DNA of 64,000 bases from Rhizophlyctis rosea (Eukaryota; Chytridiomycota; Chytridiomycetes; Rhizophlyctidales; Rhizophlyctidaceae). The stretch covers positions 40,983 to 104,982 of the forward strand of contig JADGJC010000135.1 of the NCBI GenBank assembly GCA_027596075.1, read 5' to 3'. Under the pieces are notes generated by a model. The model was given only the letters and a program-made list of their open reading frames with translations. It was not told the origin of the DNA and did not search any database. A program made the translations under genes and the position numbers. Numbering within the stretch: position 1 is the first letter of the stretch; each line of letters begins with the position of its first letter. Shown one piece after another: positions 32,942-46,138 of this stretch.

Positions 32942-35900
32942 TCAAGGTTGTGCGAATGCAAGCCAAAAGCACCATTGGTTGCGCATACTCACCATATGAG
33001 GCAGCATTGCCATCGCAGCTTTTGGCAACTCCGGTTTGCCTGGGCCCTTTGGTTTGGGCATTGGTTTACTGAATTGCGGTATCTCCTCTAGTGGGTAGCA
33101 ATTTAGCATGTGATACACTGCATCATATTTGACCTTTGCGAGAGTTTTGCGTGGTCGATGCCGGCGGGTGGAATCAAATGAGAAGAAGTGCTGTGTGGAC
33201 AAAATATGTTATGCATGAGATTCCGAATGAGCAAAGGGCAATACTTCTACCTTAGGGTTGCGTATGGTGATGAGGTCAGGAGTGATTGTCCAATCTTGGG
33301 CATTCTTCTGTTGCGCATAGAACTCTACCGTGTGGAATTTAGAGTAAATCAGTGGACAGGCGGTTTGAGAACACATATGTCCAAGGGGAAATTGGCACTT
33401 GATTGATTACCTTTCCACTTCTTGACAACATTCGACCTGATCGCTCGTGCTCGCAAGTCGTTGATTTTCGTCAAGTCGGTTGCAGACATCACGTTGTCAG
33501 ACTCTTGTGCTCCAAGTATTCCGGAACCGTCTTGTAAGAGTGGATTTAGACTGTTTCAATGGGAAGGTTCCTTACGTTGAACATACCATGAGCGTCGGAC
33601 TCTTTCATCCCTGAATGATGATCGTCAGCTTTGAGATATGGAAACTGGGAGCCAGAGATGACGCACCCTTCCATTTGTCAATGACCGTCTTCTTCATCAA
33701 CTCCTTATGCTTTGTAATCATCTTATGCCGCTCTGCTTCCATCTGGACCTCAATTTTGACATCTTCGGGGAGCGGCATGTATGTCGAAGAATCTCCCAGT
33801 ACCCAGGGCTCGTCCTGACCAAAAACGCCGATGTGTGTCCCTGTGTTTGCAGTCAACAAACGGCTTTAAATGCTCTGAAGAACGTGATCGCACCATCTGG
33901 CGTCCAAACACGGATGGTAGCATCTTTTGATGCAGTGATGATGATGTCGTGCCGATTTACATAACTAACGCTGAAGCAGGAGGATGATCAAACAAAGCAC
34001 CTGCTGTGGCAAACAACGGCGACCAACCTTACGATACTCTGTACATGTGCTCGCCATGTGAGTCGCAAGTTACAAAATGACTGCCAGTCTCGCTTACTTT
34101 CGAAATGCGTCGGTCGGATGTCAAATAACTTTCATGTGATGGATACAGTATCATGAGCTCGGGATCGAAATTCCTCTTGCCACCCTCACTTACCCGCACG
34201 TGCCCTTTGGACCCGCCGACCAGCAACACGGTTCCTTCCGGGTTGATTGACATGGTGCTCAACCCTTCATCCTCAACAGCTTGGCAGTTGAACTGCGTGT
34301 TCAATAAGCTGGTTAGAGCCGATTGAATCAAGTATGCGAACATCAATTGACAGTACCTCATGCATCATCGCTCCGTCGTACACATCCCAGAAGCGCATAC
34401 ACCCATCTGCATGGCAGGAGAGCAACGGGATTTTATGTCTTCGACTTGGCGAGCGGTCCGCCGTGTAAAGAAATAGTATCTGTAAGGAATATTTCCTAGT
34501 GATCAATAATCAGAACAGCGACGTGCTGGAATCATAGAGTACCTTCTCCACCGGCTTCTCCTCCTTACTCCTCAATTCTAGAAATGGCTCGCGCATTGTC
34601 AAGCGCACGTGTCCGGACTCCAGATTCCACACAACAATGACGCCGTCAACACTACTCGTTGCTAATGTTGCCGGTGGGCAGAATGCGACGGCCGAAACGT
34701 CGTCTTCGTGCCTGTCATATGGAAATGATGACATTATGAGCTGACAATTTGATGTTGAAAACCCAATCCACTCCATTACCCACGATGTGCCCCCGACCCC
34801 GCTCCATTCAATATTCGAACCGGGTCGGCCTCAAAATGACTGGAGTCGTCGATGTAAATATGTATCTTCCGATCCCACCCGGTTGCGACTATGTAACGAT
34901 TTGATCCCTAAAGTAATGGTAAGCACCATCATAAACTCAAATGCGATTTCTGATATACCATCTCAATATATATCACATCAGTGGTTTCCAAAGCGGTGGT
35001 CTTGATCATCTTCCGCAAAATCTGTCCATTGTTGAAGTTCCACATCTATGTGACGATTGTCAGTGATGCTGACTGTGAATGTCCCAATCAGGTCGCATTT
35101 CCCTTACCTTCACATTATTCTCTCTACTCCCTGTGATCAACCGACGCCCGGTATTGTCAAAGCACATGGCAGTGATTTCCAATTTCTGCGAGAGGGAGGT
35201 CAGATTGCGCAAGGGGTTGTGCCACGTGGTTTGCACATACCCCATGAGCGTTGTGAAATTGGAAGATCTTGTCTCCTGAAGCGAGATCCCAGATGCATAC
35301 ACTGCCATTTTGGCCACCGCTCACGACCTGTTCGCGTGTTCAATGAGGAGCTTCTTCGTTGATGGTGTTGTTTATGCTATAACGCACCTGGTGGAAACTC
35401 TCATTAAACATGGCGGCAACGATGGGTGCCTCGTGACTACGAGCATACTTGTGACGGAAGCTTCTGTATAGCTGCACGTTCGCACGATGGTTTAATTCAT
35501 ACCCTCTGTTCGAGAGCACCAAGTTCGGCACATTACCGGCCAAACTTCCAGTTTGCTGCTGCCGGTGATCATTTGTCGATTGTGAAGGTCAAAGTACATG
35601 GCAGATATGATATTCTCGGGACGGTGAGGAACTTTGTCCATGAGAGTTTGTAAACAATTCAGCGTCCGTGCGTTCCATATTTTGATGACCTGCGTTTCAG
35701 CCTTAGCCGTGTGTCAAGTGATGAGAGAATATGAAAATATACCTTGTCGTCAGAAAGGGTGATCAGATGGCCCTCCTCATTGTTTACTGTAATGTTTACA
35801 ATGGCCGTGTTGTGTCCATACAAATTGCCTGCTGGTTTCGAAAGCACGTACGGGTTCCAAAGCCGGCTGTATGGTTCCATTATCGATGAGCGCGTTTCCA

Positions 35901-37702
35901 GGAAGTCTATAATGGGAACCACATACATGATCTTGTCCCTGCCGCCCGTCACAAGAAAGCTTGGTCTGCGACAAAAGTCGAAGCAGTTGATGCCCTTCGG
36001 TACATGGACCCTCCGTACTTGCTTGCTCCGTTCCAAATCACCAACAACAAGAGAGCTGGTGCTTTCCGTCGAGCAGGACACAAACGCATTCATTTCCTGA
36101 TAATATTGCACTTTATGAACCCAATCGTTGTGCATTTTCCGCTGCCATATGTGGATGAGATTCCAATGGCATTTATATTAGACGCTTCTCAAAACTCACC
36201 CTGTAGAAAGCGATGTTGTTCTTTCTGAAGCTGTCTTTCTTCGAGAGCTTTGCCGGCGTCAGGTGTTTGTTCGCTTCACTTTCAGCCGCTGTATCAACGA
36301 AAAACTTGCGGGTGAATGTGAGGACATTTACGTAGCCACCATCGTCGCCGAATAGAATGAGGTCCTTTTCCTCGTCATATCGCCCTAGTAAGACATTAGA
36401 GGGGGCAACACCGAGGGAGTGGATTGCAATAGATATATTACCTGCATACGCAATACAGAGGGGATTATTCTCCAACTCGATGAGTATAGCCAGTATGCGC
36501 GGCTTCATCGACAGAACATCATATATGCACAGTCTACATGTAGAATGTGCTTAGATTGAGCAGCTTGACAAACGACCTGAATATCTGCCATAAATCATAA
36601 GTATTACCCACTGGCGGTCATCAGTGATTATCACAAGTTTGTTCTGGTCATGCATGAATACAGCGTCCGCCACCCATGCCATTCCCGGGTTGAAATCTTT
36701 GGTGTTGATGATTCGCTGGAGGCGCAAGTTCGGTGTCCACAAGCAGATGAGGCCTTCTCGACTGTGGGCTAGGGTTGGAGATATACCTCCTGAAAATGCT
36801 CAGCAACGGCCGGTACCTGATCGAGATATACTTCCGTTCTTTCTGAATATACTCCACCCGCTTGATCATGTCTTTGTGAGGTGGTGTAATCACTCTTCGC
36901 AACCGTTCATCGAAGACGATGTTCTGTTGTAATCCTTGAATCAACAAAGCATGCCCTTGAGCACTCATAAAGCATTATTGATGAACTTACCACCGTTACG
37001 CTCCCTTCCATTGCCCCAGTCATCATGTATGTGGAAAACTCATCCCAGTCCACCGTTCCATCAGAGTTCGCATCAATTTTCATAAAAAGAGACGTGAGCT
37101 GATCGTAGCTGAGGTTGCCTCCTAAGACCGCCCCGAATACTTCGCGAAACTGCTCAAAGTCAACAATCATCAAAACCTCAAAGTCAAATTGACCACGTTA
37201 ACCTACCTTGTCGATATCAAATCCCGAGCTACCATCTTCGTTGACATGGTTTTGGAACGTATTCATTAGCTGCTCAAAATGAGAGATGTTCATGTATTGC
37301 TGAACATCGCTGCTTACGAACCAAGAAAACAACTTTAAAAGAACCGACCGTAAGTGTCGAAAGTCGATTATTGAAATACTTACTTTGCCGTTCTCCCACT
37401 TTTCTTTTTCGGCAGATTTTCTTCCGAGCCTATGATTCTTGATGCTAAACATTTGTTGTTCTCAACCAAGTTAAGAATCACTTACTGCCTGCACTGCTGT
37501 TCGCCCCTTTCATTGTGGCGTTGGGGAGACTGATCATGGCAGATGCCATGTCAGCCTCTCCTGACGCTCCCGTTGTGTTCTGTGCAATGCTAGGTAAGAG
37601 TACATTCTTATCTCCTGTTGCCGTAGCGTCTGGGTTTGCACTCAATGATGGCTGTGGTTCAGGGGAACCGGAAGGTGCCCATGCCTGCACCCGAGGTAGC
37701 AT
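32942..37702 (-). CDS. EF-hand and WD40-repeat protein, WDR49/WDR64-like (flagellar type)
   Basis: Large multi-exon gene. Start ATG 37702 (MLPRVQAWAPSGSPEPQPS). After a disordered head and HRLGRKSAEKEKWENGK comes a calmodulin-like region with MNISHFEQLMNTFQNHV and a canonical EF-hand loop in MKIDANSDGTVDWDEFSTYM. Many WD40 blades follow: ADAVFMHDQNKLVIITDDRQ, DLILFGDDGGYVNVLTF, FLVTGGRDKIMYVV, HLITLSDDKV, MCFDNTGRRLITGSRENNVK, AVAFCPPATLATSSVDGVIV and VVWNLESGHV. The C-terminal part has GTHIGVFGQDEPWVL, a segment conserved in WDR49-type proteins. The order EF-hand then two WD40 propellers matches WDR49/WDR64 and insect WDY, which are ciliary or sperm-linked. The last exon is taken to the TGA at 32942-32944; an alternative GTGAGT donor after LPHM near 32993 could lead to a different tail. 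Confidence 0.8.
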
Positions 37703-38207
37703 AGTAAGTCAAACCAAAAGTTGGAACACAAATGAGAGCGAGTGCCGTCCCTTAGCAGCCAGTGTGATGGCAGGCAATCTATGGGTAGTAGCATGGGACG
37801 ATCGGGGATTCGGAGACGTCCACTTGAGTCATTTGCGGCCTCTGGAGTGACGACCCTTGGATCCAATCACTCCAATCTCCAAGCAAGCGGGCCACTCCAT
37901 GGACCCTGAAAATATGATTACTTGAGATAGTTATTAGTTTAGGAACCTTGGAAACCTATCCCACGTGGTTGTCCGATTGCCAGAATGACTCATGCTGAAC
38001 ACATCTCACAGCCCTGCAAGCCCACCCACAGGCCAGAGTGCAGAAGTGCTGCGGCGAAAGTCCGAATGAGAGCATTGCCCAGCTGCCCTCCAAAATAGCC
38101 AACTGCCCTCATTTTCACCCCTTGCCTTCTTGTGCATTCTTCAATAAGTGGCGTACACTTCCCAATCCCGTTCAACACAAACTCAATTTGAAGAAAGTGG
38201 TCTCAAC

Positions 38208-41200
38208 ATGCCAGTATCATTGGACGCACGCAAGTTTCACCGACGGGCGAAACAACTTTTCGAGACTTGGAGGGTATGCGCAGTTGCTTCGCCAGTGTTT
38301 CAGATCACTCTTTCCTTACAGTTCATGCCCAGACATCGAAGGAGGAGTTTGGTGGTGCGGATGCCTTGGTAATTGCAGTGGGGGAAACCAACGATGATAC
38401 TCTGTATCAGAAATCGACATCTATACAGGTAAAGCTATCGCTACGGGCAATTCAAATTACAAAAAGCTTACCGCCGTAAAGACTTGGCTTCTTGGATATG
38501 AATTCCCAGAAACAGTTCTTGTCATCACTCCAGGCCGCTTCACCTTTGCAACTAGCGGAAAGAAAGGTGAGACTATGTAGCAGGAACGACCAAGAATTGT
38601 CCAGTTCGTAACACGTGAGGACCAGGTGTCATTCTAGAAGGCTTACGGAAGAATCATGAAAACGAAACGCAGATTGAAATCATGGCGCGAACGAAGGATG
38701 ATGCGCACAACAAATCACTCATGGAAAGGCTGGCCGATATTGTTGCGGAAAGTGTAGGTCTCCGCCCTTGTCACAATTCTTTCTCTCGAGTGTTCATCCT
38801 CTGGTAAACAGAAACAAGTTGGCACATTCCCCAAAGATCGATTTGAAGGAAAGATAATATCGGAGTGGGAGGACGCACTTAAAAGCAAGGGTATTGAGAC
38901 AGTGGACATGACCGCGGGTTTCGGTTTAGCGCTTGCTGTGAAGGACGATGATGAGCTGGTATATCTCGTCGTTGTCAGCACTCTTTTTTGATCTTCGTAA
39001 TGATTGACACTTCAATAGGAATTCGTCTCCACAGCCGCCCGTATCAGCTCTTCTGTGATGCAGCGATACTTCTTACCGGAGATGTCCAGCATTATGGATG
39101 AACAGAAAAGAGTGAAACAAGATGCGTTAGCGCTAAAGATGGAGAAGTGTTTAACTGAAGATTCCTACAAAGCAAAACTCAAGCTCAAGGAGGTACTAAA
39201 AGGGCTCTGATACTTCACTCCATGGGAAACTCATTTTGCATTGAAAGGTGGATATGACGGACGCGGATTGGTGCTATACGCCCATCATTCAGAGTGGTGG
39301 GAAGTACGATCTTCGCCCAAGCGCTACGACCAACAGCGAACCGCTACATGAAGGCACAATTATATGCTCGATCGGCGTTCGCTTCAAGCAATATTGTTCA
39401 ACCATCACTCGGACCTACCTCATGAACCCAGACAAGGTATCTTCATTCTGCTTTTTTAGGTGCTACTTTTTTGGTCAAACTCACCGGAAAGTGTACAGAC
39501 GCAAGAAGAGAACTACCGATTCTTGCTTCGGCTACAGGATTTTGTCTTCAAACTTATCCACCATGGAGCCGTTTGTAGCGATGTTTACAATAAAGCGGTT
39601 GCCTACATTGCTGAGAAACGGCCGGAACTGAAGGACAAGTTTGTCAAGAACTGCGGTTTTGGGGTTAGTCATGAATGATATTAGTTCGAGAGCATGCGAC
39701 TGATATTGGTTCTTAGATGGGAATCGAGTTCAGAGAATCGACATACCTGCTTGGTTCAAAAAACAACAACATATTGAAAACTGGCATGATACTGAACGTA
39801 TCCGTGGGATTTTCAGGTTTGGAAAATCCGAAAGCATCGGACCCAAAAGGAAAAATGTAAGTAAAGGCATTGCATGAGATTGCCATTAAGGCGTAACGAC
39901 TCATGATCTCAAAAGTTACGCCCTGCACCTGGCTGACATGATTCGTGTCACGAGCGCAACACCGCAAATCCTTACTGATGCCAAGAAGGATGAAGCGGAG
40001 GTTTTCTTCGAATTCAAAGACGATGAATCATCAGAGGAGGAGGCGAAGATCAAAAAGGAAAAAGTGAAATCGAATGGGGCAGCGCTACCACCGCGGGGCG
40101 GCAGAGGCGATCCCCGGAGTGGCCGTCGCAAGGAAGAAGTGGGTTTCAGGCGTTCTGTCGTAATATGTGCGCCATACTCAATGTCCGTTGCAGGTTGAGC
40201 AGCGACAGGAAAACGAGAGGATGCGAAAAGAACACCAGAAGATGTTGCACAAGAAGTTGCTCGATGCTGGAATTTCGAGATTTTCAGATGGAGCGGGAAC
40301 CGGTCAGAATCAGGAAAAGAATGTGTTTCGGAAGTTTGAGAGTTACCGGAACGAGTCCTTCTTGCCGAAAATCACTGCCAATTTGCAGGTAAACTTCATA
40401 AGAATCGTCAAGCACTTCTTGGCATAGGCTCACCGCGGCAGTCAAAAAATCAGATTGTCGTTGACAAGCGACATGACTCCATCATTCTTCCCATTGATGG
40501 AATGGCCGTTCCTTTCCACGTTTCCACCATCAAAAATGTCAGCAAGCAGGATGAACAGGAGTTTACGTACTTGAGGTTCAATTTCATCACTCCCGGACAA
40601 TCGGCTGGCAAGAAGGAATTGGCACAGGTACGTTCGTCGCATCATGGAGCAAGACGTACATTTAACTCATAAATCAAAAGCCTTTCGAGGATCCTACTGC
40701 CACCTTTATCCGAGCCCTGTCTTTCCGCAGTCTCGACAACCATCGGTTCACTGAGATCTACCGGGAGATCAATGATCTGAAGAAGGATCTGCAGAAGAGG
40801 TGAGGGCGCCCTTGACGCGGAGTTGGAGTCACCCGTTCAATCATTGATGCAGAACGTATTCAGAGAAGCGGAGCGGCAAGAAATGGCTGACTTGGTTGAA
40901 CAAGCGCAATTGGTTGAGCTTCGGAACCGAAGGCCGCCTCGTCTGCCAGAAGTCTTCTGCCGACCGCAACTTGAAGGGAAAAGATTGCCGGGCGATCTGG
41001 AAATACACACGAACGGTCTGCGTTACCAATCGCAAATGCGGAGTGATCAAAGGATTGGTATGATGCGCTTATTGCATTCAATGGCTCGTACCCGGGGTTT
41101 TGTGTAACTCAAGATGTTCTTTCAGATATTCTTTTCTCGAATATCAAACACATGTTCTTCCAACCTTGCGATAACGAATTGATCGTTATTCTTCATGTTC

Positions 41201-42587
41201 ACTTGAAGAATCCAATCATGATTGGCAAGAAGAAGTCCAAGGTGGGTGATTGGTCATGTTGGAGCGCACCAGTGTGCCTGGCACTCATGACTTATAATGT
41301 TCAGGACGTTCAATTCTATCGCGAAGTCACTGACGCCAGCTTCGATGAAACGGGGACGCGCAACCGCCGACGTCCCAATTACGGTGACGAAGATGAGCTG
41401 ATGCAGGAACAAGAAGAGCGAAAACGTCGTCAGCAGTTGAACAAGGAGTTCCATAACTTTGCTGAGCTTGTCAAAGATCATGTAAGGTTGACTGCTGACG
41501 CTCACGTGATATCGTCATTTGATTGATTTTCTTCTATTCAGAGCAAGAATGTTGTTGATGTTGAAACCCCAACGCGTGAACTCGGATTCATGGGTGTACC
41601 AGCTCGTCAATTGGTGCTCCTGCAGCCGACGCCGAACTGCTTGGTGCATCTCACGGACTTCCCGCCGTTGGTGATCACTCTTGACGAAGTGGAGGTTGTG
41701 CACTTCGAGCGTGTGCAGGTATGCGCATATCATTTTGATACTTTGTCCACTATCAAATCGCTCAATATGTTCTACCATGTTCCTTTTCAGTTCGGACTGA
41801 AAAACTTCGACATGGTCTTCGTTTTCAAGGACTTCACTCGGAACCCCGTGCACATCAATACGATCCCTGCTAAGAGCTTGGAGGACGTGAAGGATTGGGT
41901 GGAGTGAGTTTTCGACAAATATCGTTTTTGCAGGACTTTAGTTGAGTGAATAAGCATATCCTAACTATTCAACATTGTAATTTCAGCACTTCCGACTTGG
42001 CGTTCACTGAAGGAACGGTTAACCTCAGCTGGGGTCCCATCATGAAGACTATCAATGAAGATCCTGCTGCGTTCTTCACCGATGGGGGGTGGAGCTTCCT
42101 CCAAGCCAACGACGAGAATGAAGATGATAGTGAGGAGGAGGTTAGCGAGTACGAGGAGGCTTCGGGGAGTGACTTTGATGGAAGCGAGGTAAGATTCGAT
42201 GATTTTGTACTGTGGCATGTTTGTAAGTTGCGTTCACTAATGGCTGATCGTGCTCACGGAAAATAGAGTGACGACAGCGATGAAGCGTATGAGTCGGATG
42301 ACGCTTCGGCATCTGGGGGGTCGGACTTCTCTGGGTCGGAGGACTCCGATGGAGACGATTGGGATGAGTTGGAACGGAAGGCTGCCAAGGTGAGGGAACG
42401 ATCGGAGGAATGTTTGGATTTGGTGGACTCATGATCTGACATGTATCCGCTCGTGTTTCAGTCGGATGCGAAGAAGGGCGATCGCGACGGAGGCCAAAGC
42501 TCGAGCAAGAAGAAGCGACGGGATGACTCTGACGACGAACTGTCGGATGATGACAGGCGTCCAGCTAAGAAGAGCAAGAAGCGGTGA
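38208..42587 (+). CDS. spt16: FACT complex subunit Spt16
   Basis: Histone chaperone that with Pob3/SSRP1 reorganises nucleosomes for transcription and replication. Start ATG 38208 ([20 protein letters not shown]). About 20 exons, roughly 1000 residues. The N-terminal aminopeptidase-like (pita-bread) domain runs from there through [39 protein letters not shown] and [18 protein letters not shown]. The dimerisation part follows with [20 protein letters not shown] and [20 protein letters not shown]. The middle domain has [35 protein letters not shown] and [20 protein letters not shown]. Then [20 protein letters not shown] and [20 protein letters not shown]. The C-terminal tail is strongly acidic ([18 protein letters not shown]) and ends in basic clusters ([19 protein letters not shown]) before TGA 42585-42587. 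All domains are present. Confidence 0.96.
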
Positions 42588-42846
42588 TCTGGTTTCTACT
42601 GTGCGTCTGGGGATGTGGGCACTCTGGAATGTAAAAAAAGTAGTTTTGCACAAAGGAAAAGCATGGAATTATCTCTGATAGCCAGCGGTCAGACACCGTC
42701 AACATCATTTTGTCAAATAGTAACACTTTTTGCTTAATTTGCTACAACATATGTACATTTGCTTCACAGCAGGGGGGGTATTACTGGTTGCTATCTTAGT
42801 CTTTTCACGGCTGCGGATCACGCAAACTCCACTTAGCCTTACACGT

Positions 42847-43571
42847 TCACGGAGGACCAGCAGCCCGCGACGGATTGAAGGATGAGTATTGACCTGCGTA
42901 AGATGCCCCTCCGCGCTGATCGGTGTCTGCGAAATAACTTTGCAGCTGACTTGTGAGGGGCAACGCAGTATGATGGGCGAACTATTGAAACGACACAAGA
43001 TCAATAATTGTCCACGCTCTGATCAGAAGGGGTGTTTTTGCAAACGTGATAAGTGACAAAGGACAGCCAAGAAGCACCGAATCATGGGTTTTTGAGACCT
43101 CAAACCTACCTCATCCGACATATCGTCCGATCCGACTTCTGAACTTGCGTCCACTTCTGAATCTGCTTCGTATGACATGCTGCGGTTGTTGTGTGGACTG
43201 GAGTGGGATGCGCGGCCATTTCCGGCAGGATACTAGTTTGATGGGACGGCGAGAGGAGGCAGGATTTGGTAGAGGATTTGGGTGTGGCGGGTCAAGCGCC
43301 GCTTGGGTTAGTCATGAGCAACTCCGTTTTCCCACAAGGAGTGAAATAGCAATATGCGTGACGCTTACGTTGCTGTTGCGCAAGAGAATGCCATCGGCGC
43401 CCAGCGCTTCGCGAGGTGGTCTGTATTGTTTTGGCGTAAGCATCTGTTGGGAAGGTGAAGTCCGTTACTATTCGGTTCTGTGCAAAGGCCCCAACAAACG
43501 GGGTGGCAAACCTTTTCTTCCAAGTCCGCTTCCCGCTGTTCGAGTTTTTCCAGCTTCTCTATCCTGTCCAT
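42847..43571 (-). CDS. Small unrecognised protein with N-terminal coiled-coil
   Basis: Four exons splice in phase 0 throughout, which is the main evidence. The first has MDRIEKLEKLEQREADLEEK, a coiled-coil. It joins MLTPKQYRPPREALGADGIL, then YPAGNGRASHSSPHNNRSMS, then an acidic block (YEADSEVDASSEVGSDDMSD), and the last exon begins LQSYFADTDQRGGASYAGQY and ends SRAAGPP at TGA 42847-42849. The protein is about 110 residues if it starts at 43571; an in-frame ATG at 43634 would add a short hydrophobic leader. No family is recognised. It is divergent from ubc13 (start 43939). The opposite-strand frame at 43046-43603 overlaps it and is treated as a shadow. Confidence 0.6.
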
Positions 43572-43938
43572 TTTGTTGTACCACAGTGAGCTCACTGGAC
43601 TGAGAAGAAGCTTTGGATTTGCGAAGGGTGGCATGTTTCGAGTTTTTCCTGTGGATGGGTATGGTGGGAAAGTTAAAGAAGGAAGGGAGTGGGAAGAGAG
43701 AGAGAAACGCGCTGCGCACGACTTCATGGCCTGATGGCCAGGTCCGACTCCCCAGCCACGGCTGAACATGAGAAGCCCACCAGCGGATTCCATCAATCAC
43801 TGTGACAAGGGTGCCTTGAGTTCTCACGCACACCAATGACCATCTTCAACGGTCACTCTCCCATAATCTAGGTTTATTATTAGTGCTATTTTTCGAACTC
43901 GTAAGATTCTCAAAATCTCCACAGCCCATAGTACCACA

Positions 43939-44704
<766 letters not shown>

Positions 44705-45034
44705 ATTTGAGAGCTGCAATGTCGAGTCGCCAATGGCCATGTTTTAAATTGTTGATGTCACGTGATTCTGTTTGAGAATGATGTAAATGGTCCATCGGTT
44801 TGTATTGCAAATAGTGCACCCTTCAGTAAACGCTTTTATGCAAATTGCTTTTATTTGATTGGCTGTGGAAAGAATCTAAGTGGAACGTATCAGGTCCGCG
44901 CACATGAGAGTGGCGAATTGGTAGCTGTTCGGACTACAGGGTAGGATCTCTGGCTGCCATGCCTGAACGGCATGAGGTGTGCGAGAGGTTGCGTCAGGAT
45001 TGAAGAAAGGGCGATCTAAGTTATTTCTGATTGA

Positions 45035-45697
45035 TCAGACAGGTAGCTTCGTACCAGAAATTCTATCTACAACCTGTGGACGCGGAGATGTTAGACCAAA
45101 CGAGGCGAAATGCATTGTGGGCCGCCCTTCTTACATGTGAGATTCCAGGTGCATTGAGTATGCTTCCAATAATCGGCATCTTCCGCAAGAACCCTATCAC
45201 TACAGGGAAGAAGTCTCTGTGGTAATAGGTCAGGAAACATGTGTAACATGCATATCAAAACGCCACTTTCCATACCCAAATAGATTGATGAATCCAAACA
45301 TCTCCAAGCAAACTCCAAACACCGGCCATCTCAAAAACACCAAAAGTATTCCCACCAAGAAACACGCCGTTCCCTTCCGCTTTTCTCTCCGCGCGAAAAA
45401 GAAAACTGTCTTTTGTGGTCCGATGATAAGTGTCAACCCTCCTAGGAACAAGATCTGGTGGTGGAGGGTCAGCCTTCTCCTCCACCGCCGAAATATAAAT
45501 CAAGCTTCCACCCCCTCACATTTCCTATTGCCAGCAGTCCACCATCGAAGAATAATAGCACTCCTAATAGCATGAAGAACACTCCAAACGCCGTCAACCC
45601 CACCCCGATTTCTGCAAAAACAACAAACTCGCGTTAATGGGCTCCAAGTGCTTGGTCAACCAGAAAGGGACGTACTTTGCGTGTCTGACAGCCACAT
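45035..45697 (-). CDS. got1: Golgi transport protein Got1
   Basis: Four-pass membrane protein of early Golgi and COPII vesicles that aids ER-Golgi transport. Five exons. The first is tiny (ATG 45697, MWLSDTQ). Then [20 protein letters not shown] and [11 protein letters not shown]. Next [40 protein letters not shown] and [14 protein letters not shown]. Then [20 protein letters not shown] and NAPGISH. The last exon has [12 protein letters not shown], ending at TGA 45035-45037. All splices keep phase. The sequence matches Got1 end to end, including the FFPVVxGFLR and PGI segments. Length about 140 residues, normal for the family. Confidence 0.93.
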
Positions 45698-46138
45698 AGC
45701 AGTTTTTTTTTCGAAAGAAGAGCAACAGGTGTTAGATTGGTTCGTGTTTCCAGAAGGCAGCACGCGAGATATCAACAGATTGTATTGGGGATGAGGATAA
45801 AGCGTGGACCACAAAATCGGCTATCTGTAACACGATGAGCGACGTGGCCGTGGCCGTGGCTGCACACGGGGCATATTGAGGCTTGCGGGCTAAGAACACA
45901 AGCCCCACCCCTCCGAGGGTTCAGGGACGCATGTCAGGGTCCTAAGCTCCCAGGGACCGCGATGAGGGGTCCCAGGGCTGTGACTTGTCCGGGATGACAT
46001 CATCAACTCGATGCTGGGTTGTTGCTTCAGAAGCTGTTTATAAACCCTGGCGCTCTGTCGCGTTTCGAGGGCGGAACATTCCATAAACTGATCATAGGAG
46101 GTGCTGCTCCGGACCACTCTGAACAATCTTACCCCACG

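Noticed and set aside
43046..43603. 185-codon plus-strand frame
   Set aside because: It is antisense to a minus-strand gene whose four exons splice in phase, so it is most likely a shadow.
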